Source: Gymnothorax reevesii (Eukaryota; Chordata; Actinopteri; Anguilliformes; Muraenidae). From it: a DNA stretch of 64,000 bases. The stretch is from positions 27,088,367 to 27,152,366 of the forward strand of contig CM056580.1 of the NCBI GenBank assembly GCA_029721435.1, read 5' to 3'. The notes below the pieces were generated by a model. The model saw only the letters and a list, made by a program, of their open reading frames with translations. It searched no databases and was not told where the DNA came from. The stretch's first letter is position 1. Each line of letters opens with the position of its first letter. Positions 34,372 through 44,369 of this stretch are shown here, one piece after another. The translations under genes and the position numbers were made by a program.

Positions 34372-35992
34372 CATTTAATCTTTCAGAGCTGCAATGAAAG
34401 GCAAGGTCTTTTCTAGGGAAATGGCACAAACTTGTGCATACCAGTTAAAACCAAGGAAATAAAATATATGAATTTGATGTTAACTGCCAGGACGGGAATA
34501 GCAGGAAAGATGATGCGGGAGATCGGCTCTTGAAGACCATTCTTTATGTTAACCTCTATTTTTGGGTGGGATTGGGGATGTAAGGTTAATTTTACAATCA
34601 GGTGAGCAGGTTTAATGTGCTTCTTAATCTTAACACTTTCTTTTAGGAATCACTGGACCCACATTTCATTATATCAGCCTAATAACTGTGTAATTACACT
34701 GTAATTACCATTGAACATTGTGACAACTGCAATTGCTTCACAGTCCATTGAGTCAGCCTAATAGCTATGTAATAGCACTGTAATTACAATGATGATTACT
34801 GCAAGTCCATTTACCATGTACTGCATGACTAAATTTGGCCTAATAACTATGCTGGAGTATTGTTATTAAAATTGACCATTGTTACAACAGCAATCGCTTC
34901 GTGATGTGTACCTGCTATTGTGATTTTAACCTCGGAGTTGTGGCATGAGTCTGTACTGTAATTACGCAGCCCATTCAGCTGTTCTCCGAGACAGCGTTGA
35001 AGTAGAGCTTGCATTACCACACAAGAGTAATTTCTAGGATTTTACAGCAGCTCTTGGAACTTGGGACAAATCATCTCCCCGGTTCTGCGAATGGATTTGC
35101 ATTCATAATCGCCTTCGTTCAAAGCAGGCAGGGGAGCTGGGGAACTGTCAGCGGCTATCAGAGTGGACATGTGTTTGCTGTCAGTGTGTCCGTCTCGGCT
35201 TAATGGGCAGCTTCTCCCCACTCGGCTGACAGACGGACACCAGGCCGAGGAGTAAAGAACAGACACAATACATTAAAGAAACTATTGAATTTTACCACAT
35301 TAATTAGTGTAAAAGAAATCACCTCACATGCTTCATGAGGTGATTAAACTGCCGTGGTATTGTTCACAAACGCCTGACTTTAGTTAAATTAGCAAGATGG
35401 TCCGTCATAGCATTGGGGAAAGCACCAGAGGGAGATGTTGAACTGTAGACAGCTGTTAGTCACAGCGGGCGAGCCAGTGGGGAGATTATTTTTATTGGGC
35501 CGTCCCAGATTTGTCCATTTCATGATGTTATAATGAAAAGAGCATGATCTACGGGGGGTTGTGAGTGGCATGTGGTACAGCAGTTTGTCTTGATATAATG
35601 TCTTGGTTCGTGTCGTGCTTTTTGTTACAGTACGTAGCTGTGTTGCAATTAGTTTTGTTTATTTAAATCACAAGTATTCCTTTCCTCCTCTTATTCTGGC
35701 TTTCTCTCTCTCTCTCTTGCCTTCCTGTCCATCCCCCCTTTCCTGCTCCTTGCTCACCCCTCTGCTCTCTTGCTTGCCGAATCTACATTGGCGGACTGCA
35801 CCCATGCACCTATCAAACCACACCGCTGCCTCTGCCTGGCCACGCCCCTTCCTATCCCTTGCAGGTTTTGTGAGCTTCGATAACCCCGCCAGCGCCCAGG
35901 CAGCGATCCAATCCATGAACGGCTTTCAGATCGGAATGAAGAGGCTCAAGGTCCAGTTGAAGAGGCCGAAGGATGCCAATCGCCCCTACTAG
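27044..35992 (+). CDS. celf4: celf4, CUGBP Elav-like family member 4 (3' ten exons)
   Basis: Joining 27044-27092, 29182-29310, 29689-29768, 30039-30182, 30509-30647, 30808-30960, 31718-31780, 33680-33760, 34164-34307 and 35865-35992 gives 369 codons plus TAG with no break. All introns are GT-AG. The product has the end of RRM1 ([18 protein letters not shown]), RRM2 with RNP2 LFVGML and RNP1 KGCAFVKY, a Gln/Ala/Pro-rich linker, and RRM3 with RNP2 LFIYHL and RNP1 KCFGFVSF, ending in [12 protein letters not shown]. The linker ([42 protein letters not shown]) fits CELF4 better than CELF3, 5 or 6. CELF4 is a neuronal RNA-binding protein acting on splicing, mRNA stability and translation. The start codon and most of RRM1 must lie upstream of the window. 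Confidence 0.95.
27115..27160. repeat. (CA)n microsatellite just after the 49-bp exon
   Basis: Interrupted CACA and CGCA repeats beginning about 23 bases past the donor at 27093. CA-repeat RNA is a known binding class for hnRNP L. Any effect here is inference. Confidence 0.85.
27375..27500 (+). repeat. Interspersed fish repeat, degenerate
   Basis: Resembles a common repeat with a GGAGTACCCGGAGGAAACCC core; here AAGTACCCGGGGGAAACCCA, followed by CATACTAACTCCAGATGGAC. A second copy of the same kind is at 63290. Unclassified. The rest of the intron up to 27890 has no supported feature. Confidence 0.5.
27890..28045 (-). repeat. tRNA-derived SINE, minus strand
   Basis: The reverse strand reads a tRNA-like head (A-box-like TGATTAAGAAGCTGGGC, B-box-like GCCAGTTCAGCTCCC) and a GC-rich body. 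Diverged, but in the usual order for a fish SINE. Confidence 0.45.
28395..28710. repeat. Minisatellite, unit about 50 bp, in a celf4 intron
   Basis: About six diverged units built on CATATTACCAGCACCAGAGT and CTGAGCCTTTAAAGAAGGCC. The last two units are the most alike, suggesting recent expansion at the 3' side. It lies between the 49-bp and 129-bp exons. The remaining 470 bp to the next exon holds nothing recognisable. Confidence 0.85.
29182..29310 (+). CDS. celf4: celf4 exon, first half of RRM2 (129 bp)
   Basis: Acceptor TTTGTTTCAG, donor AAAG|GTATGT. The split Gly/Glu codon restores RGEDRK. Encodes [20 protein letters not shown] and on to GPDGNSK, with RNP2 LFVGML. Confidence 0.95.
29689..29768 (+). 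CDS. celf4: celf4 exon, RRM2 RNP1 (80 bp)
   Basis: Acceptor TTTCCCAG after a TCTG-rich tract, donor CCT|GTGAGT. Encodes [20 protein letters not shown] and HGSQTMP. The 80-bp size matches the canonical CELF exon. The open frame continues into the intron but that part is not coding. Confidence 0.95.
29988..30035 (+). repeat. UG-rich tract in place of a polypyrimidine tract
   Basis: TGTGTG runs broken by CA and GGT occupy the 48 bases directly before the acceptor of the 144-bp exon (30036-30038). Confidence 0.9.
30039..30182 (+). CDS. celf4: celf4 exon, end of RRM2 (144 bp)
   Basis: Acceptor TGTGTGTCAG, where the usual pyrimidine tract is replaced by UG-rich sequence from 29988. Donor GCA|GTAAGT. 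Encodes [20 protein letters not shown] then [19 protein letters not shown] and GPYGAYAQA, closing RRM2 and opening the linker. Confidence 0.95.
30459..30501 (+). repeat. (CT)n polypyrimidine tract
   Basis: CTCTCT repeat preceding the tandem acceptor of the exon at 30509. It would serve as a very strong polypyrimidine tract. Confidence 0.9.
30509..30647 (+). CDS. celf4: celf4 exon, linker (139 or 136 bp)
   Basis: A long CT tract ends in the tandem acceptor TTCAGCAG, so the exon can begin at 30509 (extra Gln) or 30512. The first choice gives the spacing seen in other CELF4 proteins. Donor TCAG|GTAAGC. Encodes [20 protein letters not shown], then [19 protein letters not shown] and PITPTS. Confidence 0.9.
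30808..30960 (+). CDS. celf4: celf4 exon, linker (153 bp)
   Basis: Acceptor CCCTCCAG, donor CCAG|GTGTGC. Encodes [39 protein letters not shown] and [11 protein letters not shown], a Pro-rich part of the CELF4 linker. Confidence 0.95.
31718..31780 (+). CDS. celf4: celf4 exon, linker (63 or 66 bp)
   Basis: Tandem acceptor CTCTCAGCAG: start at 31718 gives PYPAQSP as in other CELF4 proteins, start at 31715 adds one Ala. Donor GCAG|GTCTGG. Encodes [21 protein letters not shown] (GT)26 repeat begins 17 bases past the donor. Confidence 0.9.
31797..31877 (+). repeat. (GT)26 repeat beside a celf4 donor site
   Basis: A pure GT run at 31797-31848, then an interrupted continuation. It begins 17 bases after the donor of the 63-bp exon and would be transcribed as UG repeats. 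Confidence 0.95.
31949..33526 (-). mobile_element. Tc1-like transposon inside a celf4 intron
   Basis: Inverted ends CAACCCCAATTCC (left) and CAACCACAATTTC (right arm), each flanked by TA. The subterminal phrase GTAAAATGTAAATAAAAACA is shared by both arms. Length is 1.58 kb. It makes up about 83 percent of the 1.9-kb intron between the 63-bp and 81-bp exons. It belongs to the same broad subfamily as the copies at 14943, 47740 and 53472. It lies antisense to celf4. Confidence 0.92.
32281..33215 (-). pseudogene. Tc1 transposase pseudogene in celf4 intron
   Basis: Minus-strand frames give [12 protein letters not shown] (helix-turn-helix), [20 protein letters not shown], first catalytic Asp in [18 protein letters not shown], and second Asp in [13 protein letters not shown]. 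The third acidic block is degraded. At least two frameshifts separate these pieces. Confidence 0.85.
33649..33670 (+). repeat. (GT)11 repeat before a celf4 acceptor
   Basis: It ends six bases before the tandem acceptor at 33677-33682 and follows a GCGCGC stretch. It replaces most of the expected pyrimidine tract. Confidence 0.9.
33680..33760 (+). CDS. celf4: celf4 exon, linker (81 or 78 bp)
   Basis: Tandem acceptor TGTCAGCAG (start 33680 or 33683, one Ala difference) just after a (GT)11 repeat that stands in for the pyrimidine tract. Donor GAAG|GTGAGC. Encodes [20 protein letters not shown] and IAQQQRE. Confidence 0.9.
34164..34307 (+). CDS. celf4: celf4 exon, first half of RRM3 (144 bp)
   Basis: Acceptor CTCTCCAG, donor TTTG|GTGGGT. 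Encodes [39 protein letters not shown] and RATNQSKCF, with RNP2 LFIYHL. The 144-bp size is that of the matching mammalian exon. Confidence 0.95.
34308..35864 (+). other. Last celf4 intron
   Basis: Contains an (ATT)n microsatellite at 34337-34371, a weak tandem of about 85 bp units at 34660-34830 (CCTAATAACTGTGTAATTAC type), and a repeat-free, CpG-containing block at about 34930-35240 that may be conserved non-coding DNA. No alternative exon was recognised. Confidence 0.6.
35865..35992 (+). CDS. celf4: celf4 last coding exon, end of RRM3
   Basis: Acceptor TCCCTTGCAG. Encodes [37 protein letters not shown] and ANRPY, followed by TAG at 35990-35992. The C-terminus is the invariant CELF ending, so the reading frame is complete here. 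Confidence 0.97.
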
Positions 35993-36865
35993 CCCCACTT
36001 ACAACTCTTTCTGGGCTGGTTGGGGGGGATTGAACAACGGTGGAGCACAATAGGGTTGACAGGTGAGGTCAGCCCTTCACTCACGAATGAACACCAAGCT
36101 CATCATATTGGTGTGTTGTTTTCATTATTGCTAAATGCACGATAATGAATTTTTTCCTTCGATGTTCTGCACGATGAGTTATGCCGAAAAAGCCGTCAAA
36201 TCTACGATAATTTTGCCATTTTCTAGAAATAATGGATTAAATAATGGACTCCATTTTCTGACTGCCGGTCAAGGAGCAGTTTTTCCTCTTAACATGTTCA
36301 AATGACATAAGAAAAATCTGTTCCTTGATCTGTGATTAGAGAGAAAAATGTCAAAAATCTTGAAAGTATCCGGCCAATCATTTATCCTTTTTGCTGCATT
36401 ACGTGCACACATCCATGGTAATGAAAGCACATCACCAACATCAGTCTCCTGCTCATTCTGTCAGGTGCAAGATTAAAGCTTGCACCCAGCATCAAGTGAC
36501 AGAGCCCTTTTTTTTGACTCATTCATCCAAAACTGGACAAAAGTGCATGGAAATGAACTACCTTGCTCATTTTGTCACTGTAATTTAATTATAACAGCAT
36601 TGACCATTCATGCTAGTCCGTTCTTTTCAGTGTTGTCTGTCTCATTCATTGACGCACATTTTTTATAAAGTTGAATTCCTTCCACGCTACCTTTCATGTC
36701 GTGAGCAAATGAAATATCCTCTTATTTGGCTTTTGTAATTGGCTAGAGTATATGTGTAGGCAGTGTCACACACGGTTGTTTCTCACTGTGCGTTTTTTTG
36801 GAAATGTGCGTGTGTGTGTGCTGTGCTTATGCATGTATTTGTGCAGGCAGGCGCATGTGCCTGTG

Positions 36866-36872
<7 letters not shown>

Positions 36873-36920
<48 letters not shown>
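36873..36920 (+). repeat. (GT)24 repeat in the presumed celf4 3' UTR
   Basis: A pure GT run preceded by GTGC-rich sequence from 36807. On the sense strand it is a UG repeat. Confidence 0.95.
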
Positions 36921-36923
<3 letters not shown>

Positions 36924-37540
36924 CTTGGACATTTATCCCATGGTTTCTCTTTGTTTGGTCTTGTAATATGATTTTCTTCAAAATAAGATAATATTAAGCC
37001 CCTTGATACACTAGTTTAAGAATTCCCACAAGGCAAGGGTGATCATTTTCATTTTAGCTGGTCACTGCACAAGTCTATATGCTCCTTTATTATTTTTTCA
37101 GTCTTCAACTGATTTGTTGTGCTTGCTGAATGCTTAGATGGTCAGATTAGAAGAACAGATACAGATATTGTACAGAAATATTTCTAATTGCATCAAGATT
37201 TCCCAAAATTCAGTAAAGTCATGGAGTACTGACATACATCGTCTTTTCTCTTCCAGGTTCTTGAAATGCATGTTGTTTTCCTGGGAAGTTGAAAAAAAAA
37301 TTCTTTTAATTAAAATACCTTCATAAATATTGAATACGAAGATGCAGGAGCGATGTGGGGCTGGAACAAACCTGATGGGACCAAATCTGCTGTCACTGTG
37401 GGACCTAAAGAACAGACATGGGAACTGTGGAGCGATGCCCCCATGGACATCTGCGAGAGCCACCTGCAAACCCCAATAGATCTCTGCAAAAGCAGTCCCC
37501 AGCCTGAACAATGAACAGCTGAAGTCTTTAATACAAATGA

Positions 37541-37546
37541 AATAAA
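37541..37546 (+). promoter_or_regulatory. Candidate polyadenylation signal (AATAAA)
   Basis: First canonical hexamer clearly placed after a UTR-like block downstream of the celf4 stop. A weak GT-containing region follows. Use is inferred. Confidence 0.4.
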
Positions 37547-37569
37547 GAAACTAACTTGAGACCTGCATG

Positions 37570-39090
37570 GAACGGCCTGTGCAGTTACACATGGACAAGT
37601 TTAGACCAAACAAAAAGAACAATGATGGGGAACAATAATGTAAAGAGCTACAAAGGAAGCACAGGTTTTATGCAGACAAAAGGACAACTTTTCTGGAGAT
37701 GATGAGACACGGAGCTGTGTTCTTCATTTTGTTCCCTCCTAGACTAGAAAATTATCTTTTTTTAAGAGGTGCACAGACTTTTTTTCAGGTCACGGTGACC
37801 CAGATCAGCCATCTTTACTTGGAGTGCCTCTCCGTTTCCATGGGATGTTGTTACCATGTTGACTCTTAGCAACAGTCTCCATGGAGTCTTACTCATCATT
37901 CCTTAGCTATTATTGGGACCAAAGGACCAAGCATTTTTATCACTTAAAAGAGTTGCAACTGCAGCTCTGTTGGACCATTTCCTTATCTCCTGCTGTTTAA
38001 ACAGCTTTGATGAGTTATGTTTAACAAAATACTGTAAAGTTATTATACTACTGACGTGCTTTTTAAATTAAGAACTGTTCCCTGTTTGATACTTGCAGCT
38101 GCTGTACAGGAGGCATAGTTGGCCAGAAGGTTATTTAGAAAAGCTTGTGAACAATTATAGCCCAATATCACTCCTAGATTCATACTCTCTGTCCCTTTTT
38201 ATGCGGAAAGATGGAATGTTGGCGGGAGGGGGGAGGGTTTTTGCGCCGGAATAACAAACAGTACAGCAGCCTCCCATTTGATAACCTTTGACCTAAAAAC
38301 CATGAAAACATCATATCATGTATACAAGGATGAACACACAGGAAATGTTTATATAAACATATTTAGAGCAGAACCACACAAGACCTGCAAAAAAGAAAAA
38401 AAAATGTCTGTCGATACAAATACGTATATTACCCATGCACTTAAATGTATATATGCATATGTTTTAAAGATATGTGTGTACATAGAATGGCAATTGAACC
38501 TAAAATATAGATCTGTAATTTTTTTGTAGATTTTAGCTGGAGTTTTAAAATGTTCTAGCATAAACCGGGAAGATCTGCAATACTGGCAGCTGACAACCTA
38601 CAGGCATTCTGCTCTTTACTGGAATCATGTACTGACTCAGTTGCACATGTACATTTATACGCGTGTCTATGTGTGTCTGTAAATATGCGTATACGTCATT
38701 TGAAACAACAGAAAGTTTTCAGAGATGAGTTTCAAAGAAAAAAAAACTGTGATCTTTTTCTCTTTCTTTCTCTTTAAACATTTATGGCTTCTCTTCTTTC
38801 TTTGCCCCATCCCTGTTTTATTCTGCAGCAGGTGGAATGCAAGCACTCTCTCAGTAACCCATGCATATACACTGAAGTCTGTAAATAATATGGCAGTGAC
38901 ACAATAATGTCATTCAAGCTTGGTACATGGGGGCTTTCACATTCATATAGAATGAACCATCCGGGTATTATAGTCCTTTGAAATTGAGATAAATATGTGC
39001 CTATTTTTATCATTGTTAATAATTGCTAGGCATACATACTCACGTGCATACATTCAAATGGCTACCCTTTCAGTTATGACACTGCTGCAT
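37570..39090. other. Intergenic or extended 3' UTR
   Basis: No open frame with a family signature. The AT-rich texture, with no recognised mobile element, leaves open a longer celf4 3' UTR. Confidence 0.35.
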
Positions 39091-39121
39091 GTACAGTTGG
39101 GTCCATTAATGTTTTGACATT

Positions 39122-40641
39122 TGTAAAACCCCAAGAATGCGATAACCAAATGGCGGATATTGCCTGGGTTGAAGGCCTTACGTGTTCTTTTAGTCTAACT
39201 TTAATTGGAGCATTCTTCTGGCTGGTGTGAATCACAATATAATGGATATTTTTCACCGTCCGAGGACGGGGCATGAAAACGCAATGGTTACGATTGATCT
39301 GACTCCATAGAACAAATAGAATACAAAATTTAGCTATATCCTCGTTAAAAATCTGACTCCAAATTAGAATTAGAATTGATAATTTAGGGAACACCTGCGT
39401 GGATTTCGAGACAAATCTGCCATCAAATACGGCAGCGCAAACCATCATTGCTCAGTAAATGCGTCCCCAGGGTTAATTAAACGCAACTGTCCTGGATTCA
39501 ATTCGACAATACTTCCATTGGTTAAACGAGACTATCTTGCTAGCGGCATCTTGGCATTTAAACAGCACTGAGCTCGAGACGTAACAAGAACCCGGATTTG
39601 CATAAAACTTATTACACAAACCCTTAAGGGGTAGGACATAATCTCAATCTAACTTAGAAATATCGTTACCTACACATGTCTTGGTAGGAGTTTCCCCTTA
39701 AATCCCGGTCGCACCAAGGCTAGAATGTACAAATGTTACAAATCAAGCAAAATCACGCAAACTGAAAAAGTAATAACAATAATTTAATTCACCAGGTAGG
39801 CACAACTTGAATCAAACAAATCAATGATAAGCCAATTACCGCTACATATAATTTAGAAGGATTTAGAATATTTTTATACCTGGAAAAGATGAATGACCAC
39901 GTGGAGCTAAAGTCGCTCCACGTGGTCGGGGAGAAGTCAAATGTTCCCCCGCTCCGCAGAGCAAGGAGCCATGTGACTTTTCCCACTTACTTACGCGTCA
40001 GACGTTGATAGAGAAGGGACAGGACAAGAAGAGCGAAGAAAGAAGAGAAGACCCTGCCCCCTTAGGATCTCGTACCTTTAAAGACTCCAAACCACACCTC
40101 CGAAAAAGGTAGAGGGAAGGTTGGCCGAATCAGAGTTTTACTGGCCTAGGTGATAAGATAATTTGCACAGGGAGACTAGGGTAGTTGCTTGAATGAATCT
40201 TACAAACGATGAACCATAATTCCAAGGGAAATGAAACATGTTCCATTCAACTCCTTGGACTCCCCCGAGAATAAAGAGACCAAACCTGATAGGAATGTGT
40301 GCTAAAATGATGCAGTTGTCATGGAAAAGCCTTAAAATGGAATATTATAGCCCAATAGTGTGATAAATATATGAGAGGTTCCTTTTAGGATATTGAACAT
40401 AAACAAAATATGAATTTGATAGAGGTTTAAGTTGTTTTAAGCTAATTGAAGTAGCTGTGCTTTAACTTCAATGAAACCAGTGAATTTGAGTTCCAGAGAT
40501 GCTGGGCCTGCTAGACTTGATGGCTCCCACCCCCCGCCGTGGGGAACAAGGATGCCACTCTCACCGGCAGGCTGTAGGATTGTAAAAGTTAACTGCTCGC
40601 TCTGGATTGTGTCAGATCACCCAAACATTCAGATTTTACCA
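39122..40641. mobile_element. Unknown insertion, possibly a solo LTR
   Basis: About 1.52 kb lies between the TIR and body of the Tc1 relic. It begins TGTAAAACCCC and ends GATTTTACCA, that is TG...CA with a short imperfect inverted repeat. It contains AATAAA at about 40270, a purine-rich tract at 40010-40060, and a perfect hairpin at 39895-39927. No protein motif and no certain target duplication were found, so an LTR origin is only a suggestion. Confidence 0.35.
39895..39927. repeat. Perfect hairpin with two CACGTG boxes
   Basis: Arms GACCACGTGGAGC and GCTCCACGTGGTC are exact reverse complements separated by seven bases. Each arm contains the E-box palindrome CACGTG. Confidence 0.9.
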
Positions 40642-40959
40642 GTGTAATGAGCATGTGTTCCAACACTATAATTTTTAACATATATTTTGAGCCAAATCAA
40701 ATATTCAGGTTCTACACATTGATAACATTATTATTTTGGCTGTTGGCCATAGAACCTTTAGAGTTGAAATTAGATTGTGAATATGAGTTCAAACTTCAGA
40801 CCTACCTTTTGCTTCAATTGGAGGGTATGCATATTAAATTTGGGTGGACAATGTAGGAATTATAACACTTTTCATAAAAGATCCCCCTCTTTTTGAGGGA
40901 CCAAAAACGTCCGCAATTGATTTAAATTTTTGTATCTGGTTTAAAATTATTTGTTGTTA

Positions 40960-41360
40960 TTTATGAATAAGAAATCTCAAGAGCGGTCACTGCCAGTGGA
41001 GCCAGCCATTATCAGGCTGAAAAAAATCAAAACAAACCCACCAGAGGGAAAGCTGCATCATTATGTGTGGCAAGCCATACTACTTGATATATGCCTGTAC
41101 AGAAAGAAAGCAGTGGTGAGCTCAAGAATACAAAAAGGCCAGGAGGACCACAGATAACAACTGTGGTGGATGGCTGAAGAATTACTGCTCTGGTTCAGCA
41201 AAAACCCCTTTACCACTGTTGTCCAGATCAGGAATACTCTCCAGGCCCTTGGAAAATCATTGTCAAAGTCAGCAATCAAGAGAAGACTTCACCAGAGTAA
41301 ACACAGCAGCTTTATCTCAAGACATAATCCACTGGTAAGGGTCAGAAATATCTATCAAAG
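40960..41360 (+). pseudogene. Tc1 transposase fragment, N-terminal half
   Basis: Two overlapping frames read PPEGKLHHYVWQAILLDI and then KNPFTTVVQIRNTLQ, IKRRLHQSKHSSFISRHNPL, matching the DNA-binding region of a common fish Tc1 transposase. Stops and frameshifts throughout. Confidence 0.75.
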
Positions 41361-41529
41361 CTTGTAATGTCTGGAACACAAAATGAGATCCACTTCTGCC
41401 AAAAAAAAAAAAATGAGAAGGGAAGAAACTGCTTATGATCTAAAGTACATCACATCATCTGTGAAGAGTGGTGATGTGTGAGCATTTAAGGCTGCCAATT
41501 GAGCTGGATCTTAGGCAGGATGATAAATA

Positions 41530-42990
41530 TATTTCTTGTCTATCATAAAGTAACAGATAGTCAAGAGTCAAGAGCTGCGGTTTTAAAAATAAACAACTCA
41601 ACGATAAACAAAAAATGCATGTTTAGAACTCATTTTAAAGCACGCACATACGTACACACACTTAGAATATGACTTGCACTCTTAAAAACGCAACTGAAAA
41701 GAACAGCATTAAAAGTGGTAGAAATAAGATTTTTATGAAAATGAAGAATTTATTTAAATTATACATCAATGAGGCTTCCTGACTAGTGTAGAATAAAACT
41801 ATTTATTTTCCCATAGAAATATATATATTGATTAGGATTTTGACAATTTTCTCATTTTTGTCAGGCCCAAAATGAGTCCTTTAGCCTGGTAAGCAACAGC
41901 ACCATTAAGCCAGTAGCATTATGACAATAAAACCATGCCTATGTCTGTAGCAGGATTCCTTTGGTTGCCAGCTGGTCAGAGGGGAAGAATGTTTGAGTTC
42001 AGTATATGCCATGACTCTTGGTTTGTTGCATGCCCAACATAATTGAGATGTGTTTTGCAAACCATCTTGCTAGCTATGCAATCCACCTTTACAACACCCA
42101 AAGTAGGTTAATACTTTCATTCTCAATAAGTATATATAATAGCCTAGCTACGTTTCCCTAGATGTACATAACTAGACCTATAGTCTGCTGGCTAGCTTAC
42201 CATGAATAAGCTTACATGAATTTGAAACGCTGGCACAAAAAGTCACCTAACCAAATCAGTATAAATAATGCATAGCTAGGCAATCCAAAATGAACTAATG
42301 AGTTCATTACTCACCATGAAAAATTTGTCATTTGACATAATCCTATCACTCTCCTTTCAGTTCATGCATCCTCAATCATGCTAAATGCACGTTGAACAAT
42401 ATGACCTGGCAACCCGTTAAGGGTTCGAGTGCTTCAAGCAGTTCTCATCTGCAATTTTCCCCAAACATGCTAAATGTTGCCAAATCTTGTATCCAGCACA
42501 AATTAAACAATTCAGAGTATGTTGCCTATTCTATCGCAGAGAAAATAAAAGATTTTTTGTTGATGTTCTTTTTTTTTCAGGCCAATGGAACGTTGATGGT
42601 AGTAACTGACTGGATTGATGAGGCAGGGGGGTATACACTTCAGATAGGGGTGTTTAAGGTAAACCAATTATTTTATCAGCCTGATTGGTTATGCGGGAGA
42701 GTTTTGTTTTGGTGATGAGGGCACTGTTCCAGGATTATATGTTGAAGGTGTAACTTCAATGAGTGTGCTGGAAACTAGGGTTAAATGTCCTTGCTGACAT
42801 TAAAAGTCCTGAGCTTCCAGACACAGAGATTCCTGGGCTGTCTTGCATACATAGTCAGCGCGCTGGGAAGAGGACACAGAGGGGTCTAGCTCCATCCTAG
42901 CATATTTAAATGATTATACTTGTTCCACACACTGGTCCTCTATAAGGGCTGGGCCAGAGATTATTGTTTGAGCCTGGTTTCTCTCTGCTC
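41530..42990. other. AT-rich non-coding DNA
   Basis: No supported gene or delimited element. An open frame at 42392-42715 has no family motif. Confidence 0.4.
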
Positions 42991-42999
42991 CCACTGCAC

Positions 43000-43563
43000 A
43001 CCTCTTCGATCTTGGTGATGTTGAGCTTGAGTGAGCTTTCCTAGAATGTCCAGACCAGGTTGTTTACCACCTGATAGTATCCAGACAGAACTCTGGTGCC
43101 AGTCAAGTGAGCCACCAGGACCATGTCATCCACACACTTTAAAAGTATGATTCCTTCACTGCTGCAGAGCATGTTGTTGGTGTAAAACAAGAATAGAATG
43201 GGGAGCCCTGTATTGCCACCTTGGAGGAGCCCTGTGTTGAAAATCAACTCAACTAGAAATTAAACCATTTACAAGTTACCATTGTGGACTGTCCTATGGA
43301 AAACTGATCTGTTGAGTTGAAATAGAGCCCCAGCAGCTGAATAGTGTTTTTGTGCACAGCACTAAAAACAGCCCACGAATAAAATCCTGTTGGGTGGGTC
43401 TGGCCGTAGTGTCTGTAAAAGTCAGACTTGCATCCTTTACCCCAGATTTTTCCTTGTAGGCAGACTGGATCAAGGCAACTGGCCTGTACTCACTCAGGTG
43501 CTTTGTATTTGTATTTTTCAGTTGTATGCCTTTGGTGGTGTAAAAGGTCTTCAGTAACCTCAC
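43000..43563 (-). pseudogene. Non-LTR retrotransposon RT fragment
   Basis: Minus-strand frames contain LSEYRPVAL (RT fingers), then LPILFLFYTNNM and LKCVDDMVLVAHLTG, where CVDD is a degraded FADD catalytic box, and SGYYQVVNNLV. Several frameshifts. A dead scrap of LINE ORF2; clade not assignable. Confidence 0.75.
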
Positions 43564-43658
43564 CTTCCAATTCTTAATTATCTATACCTGTCACAGTTTA
43601 ATTTGTCTAGTCCGCAACAGTTGCTTAGACTTTTTGGTAGAATAACCGTCCCATTTAT

Positions 43659-43955
43659 TACCTCCGCCAACAAAGTTGGGGCAGAGGTTACGTTTTCGCC
43701 CCTGTTTGTTTATCTGTTTGTGAACAACATAACTCAAAAAGTAATGCACAGCTTTGGCTGAAATTTTGGGGGTTGATTGCCATTACATTAAGGATGGGCC
43801 CTATTGATTTTCACCACGATCACTGAAACAATATGGCCGCCACGGCAGCCATGTTGAAATCCTATCACACGCAATAACTCAACTTTGCTCCCTCTCACGC
43901 ACATTTGGATTGTGCTGCCTTGGCGGAGGTTTGCACTCTACAAGTGCCTCTCTAG
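43659..43955 (+). mobile_element. MITE copy A (CCTCCGCC family)
   Basis: Begins CCTCCGCCAACAAAG after TTA and ends GGCGGAGGTTTGCACTCTAC, then AAGTGCCTCTCTAG. This matches a MITE common in fish. An inverted second copy is at 44370-44643. Confidence 0.7.
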
Positions 43956-44369
43956 TTTTTGATTGCATTATTGTGTGTTGCATCACAAAGTTATTAAATG
44001 TTTTCCAATGCACAAAAATGATGGCATAAAATTCAGAGGTCATGTAACAGGTGAAATGGCACAAATATGTGTAATTGCACTCACAAAGGCTTTTAATACT
44101 TAAAGGTCCCATATTATGCAATATTTAGTCATCGATGTCTGTCTGTCTGTGTGTATGTACACGTTTTTCTCCTACATTTCTCAACCGATTATCACCAAAT
44201 TTGGTGTCAATATCCACTTGGACACCAGGAAGGACTTGACATCGCCTGATTTTTGAAAAACAGTCATGCCCGCAAAAAAATGGCAATTTCACTCCGGGTA
44301 GCGGGTAGCAGCTCGTTTAAAATATGTCCAATGGGTCTTTAAAATAATGTTAAGAATTCAGTTTCAAAA

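Larger units (their letters stand above)
35993..37565 (+). other. celf4: Probable celf4 3' UTR
   Basis: Follows the TAG directly with no acceptor-like break. The stretch 37330-37540 is less AT-rich and repeat-free, as expected for a retained UTR. It ends at a polyadenylation signal at 37541. Its true end may be further on, because the next kilobase has a similar texture. Confidence 0.45.
39096..41520 (+). mobile_element. Tc1 relic (5' half), split by a 1.5-kb insertion
   Basis: The left TIR (CAGTTGGGTCCATTAATG, with TA before it) is at 39094-39117. The element's body resumes at about 40642 and continues to about 41520. The plus strand encodes KNPFTTVVQIRNTLQALGKS, KSAIKRRLHQSK and, further on, decayed DDE-domain sequence. 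Many stops. It breaks off mid-domain near 41520. Confidence 0.65.
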
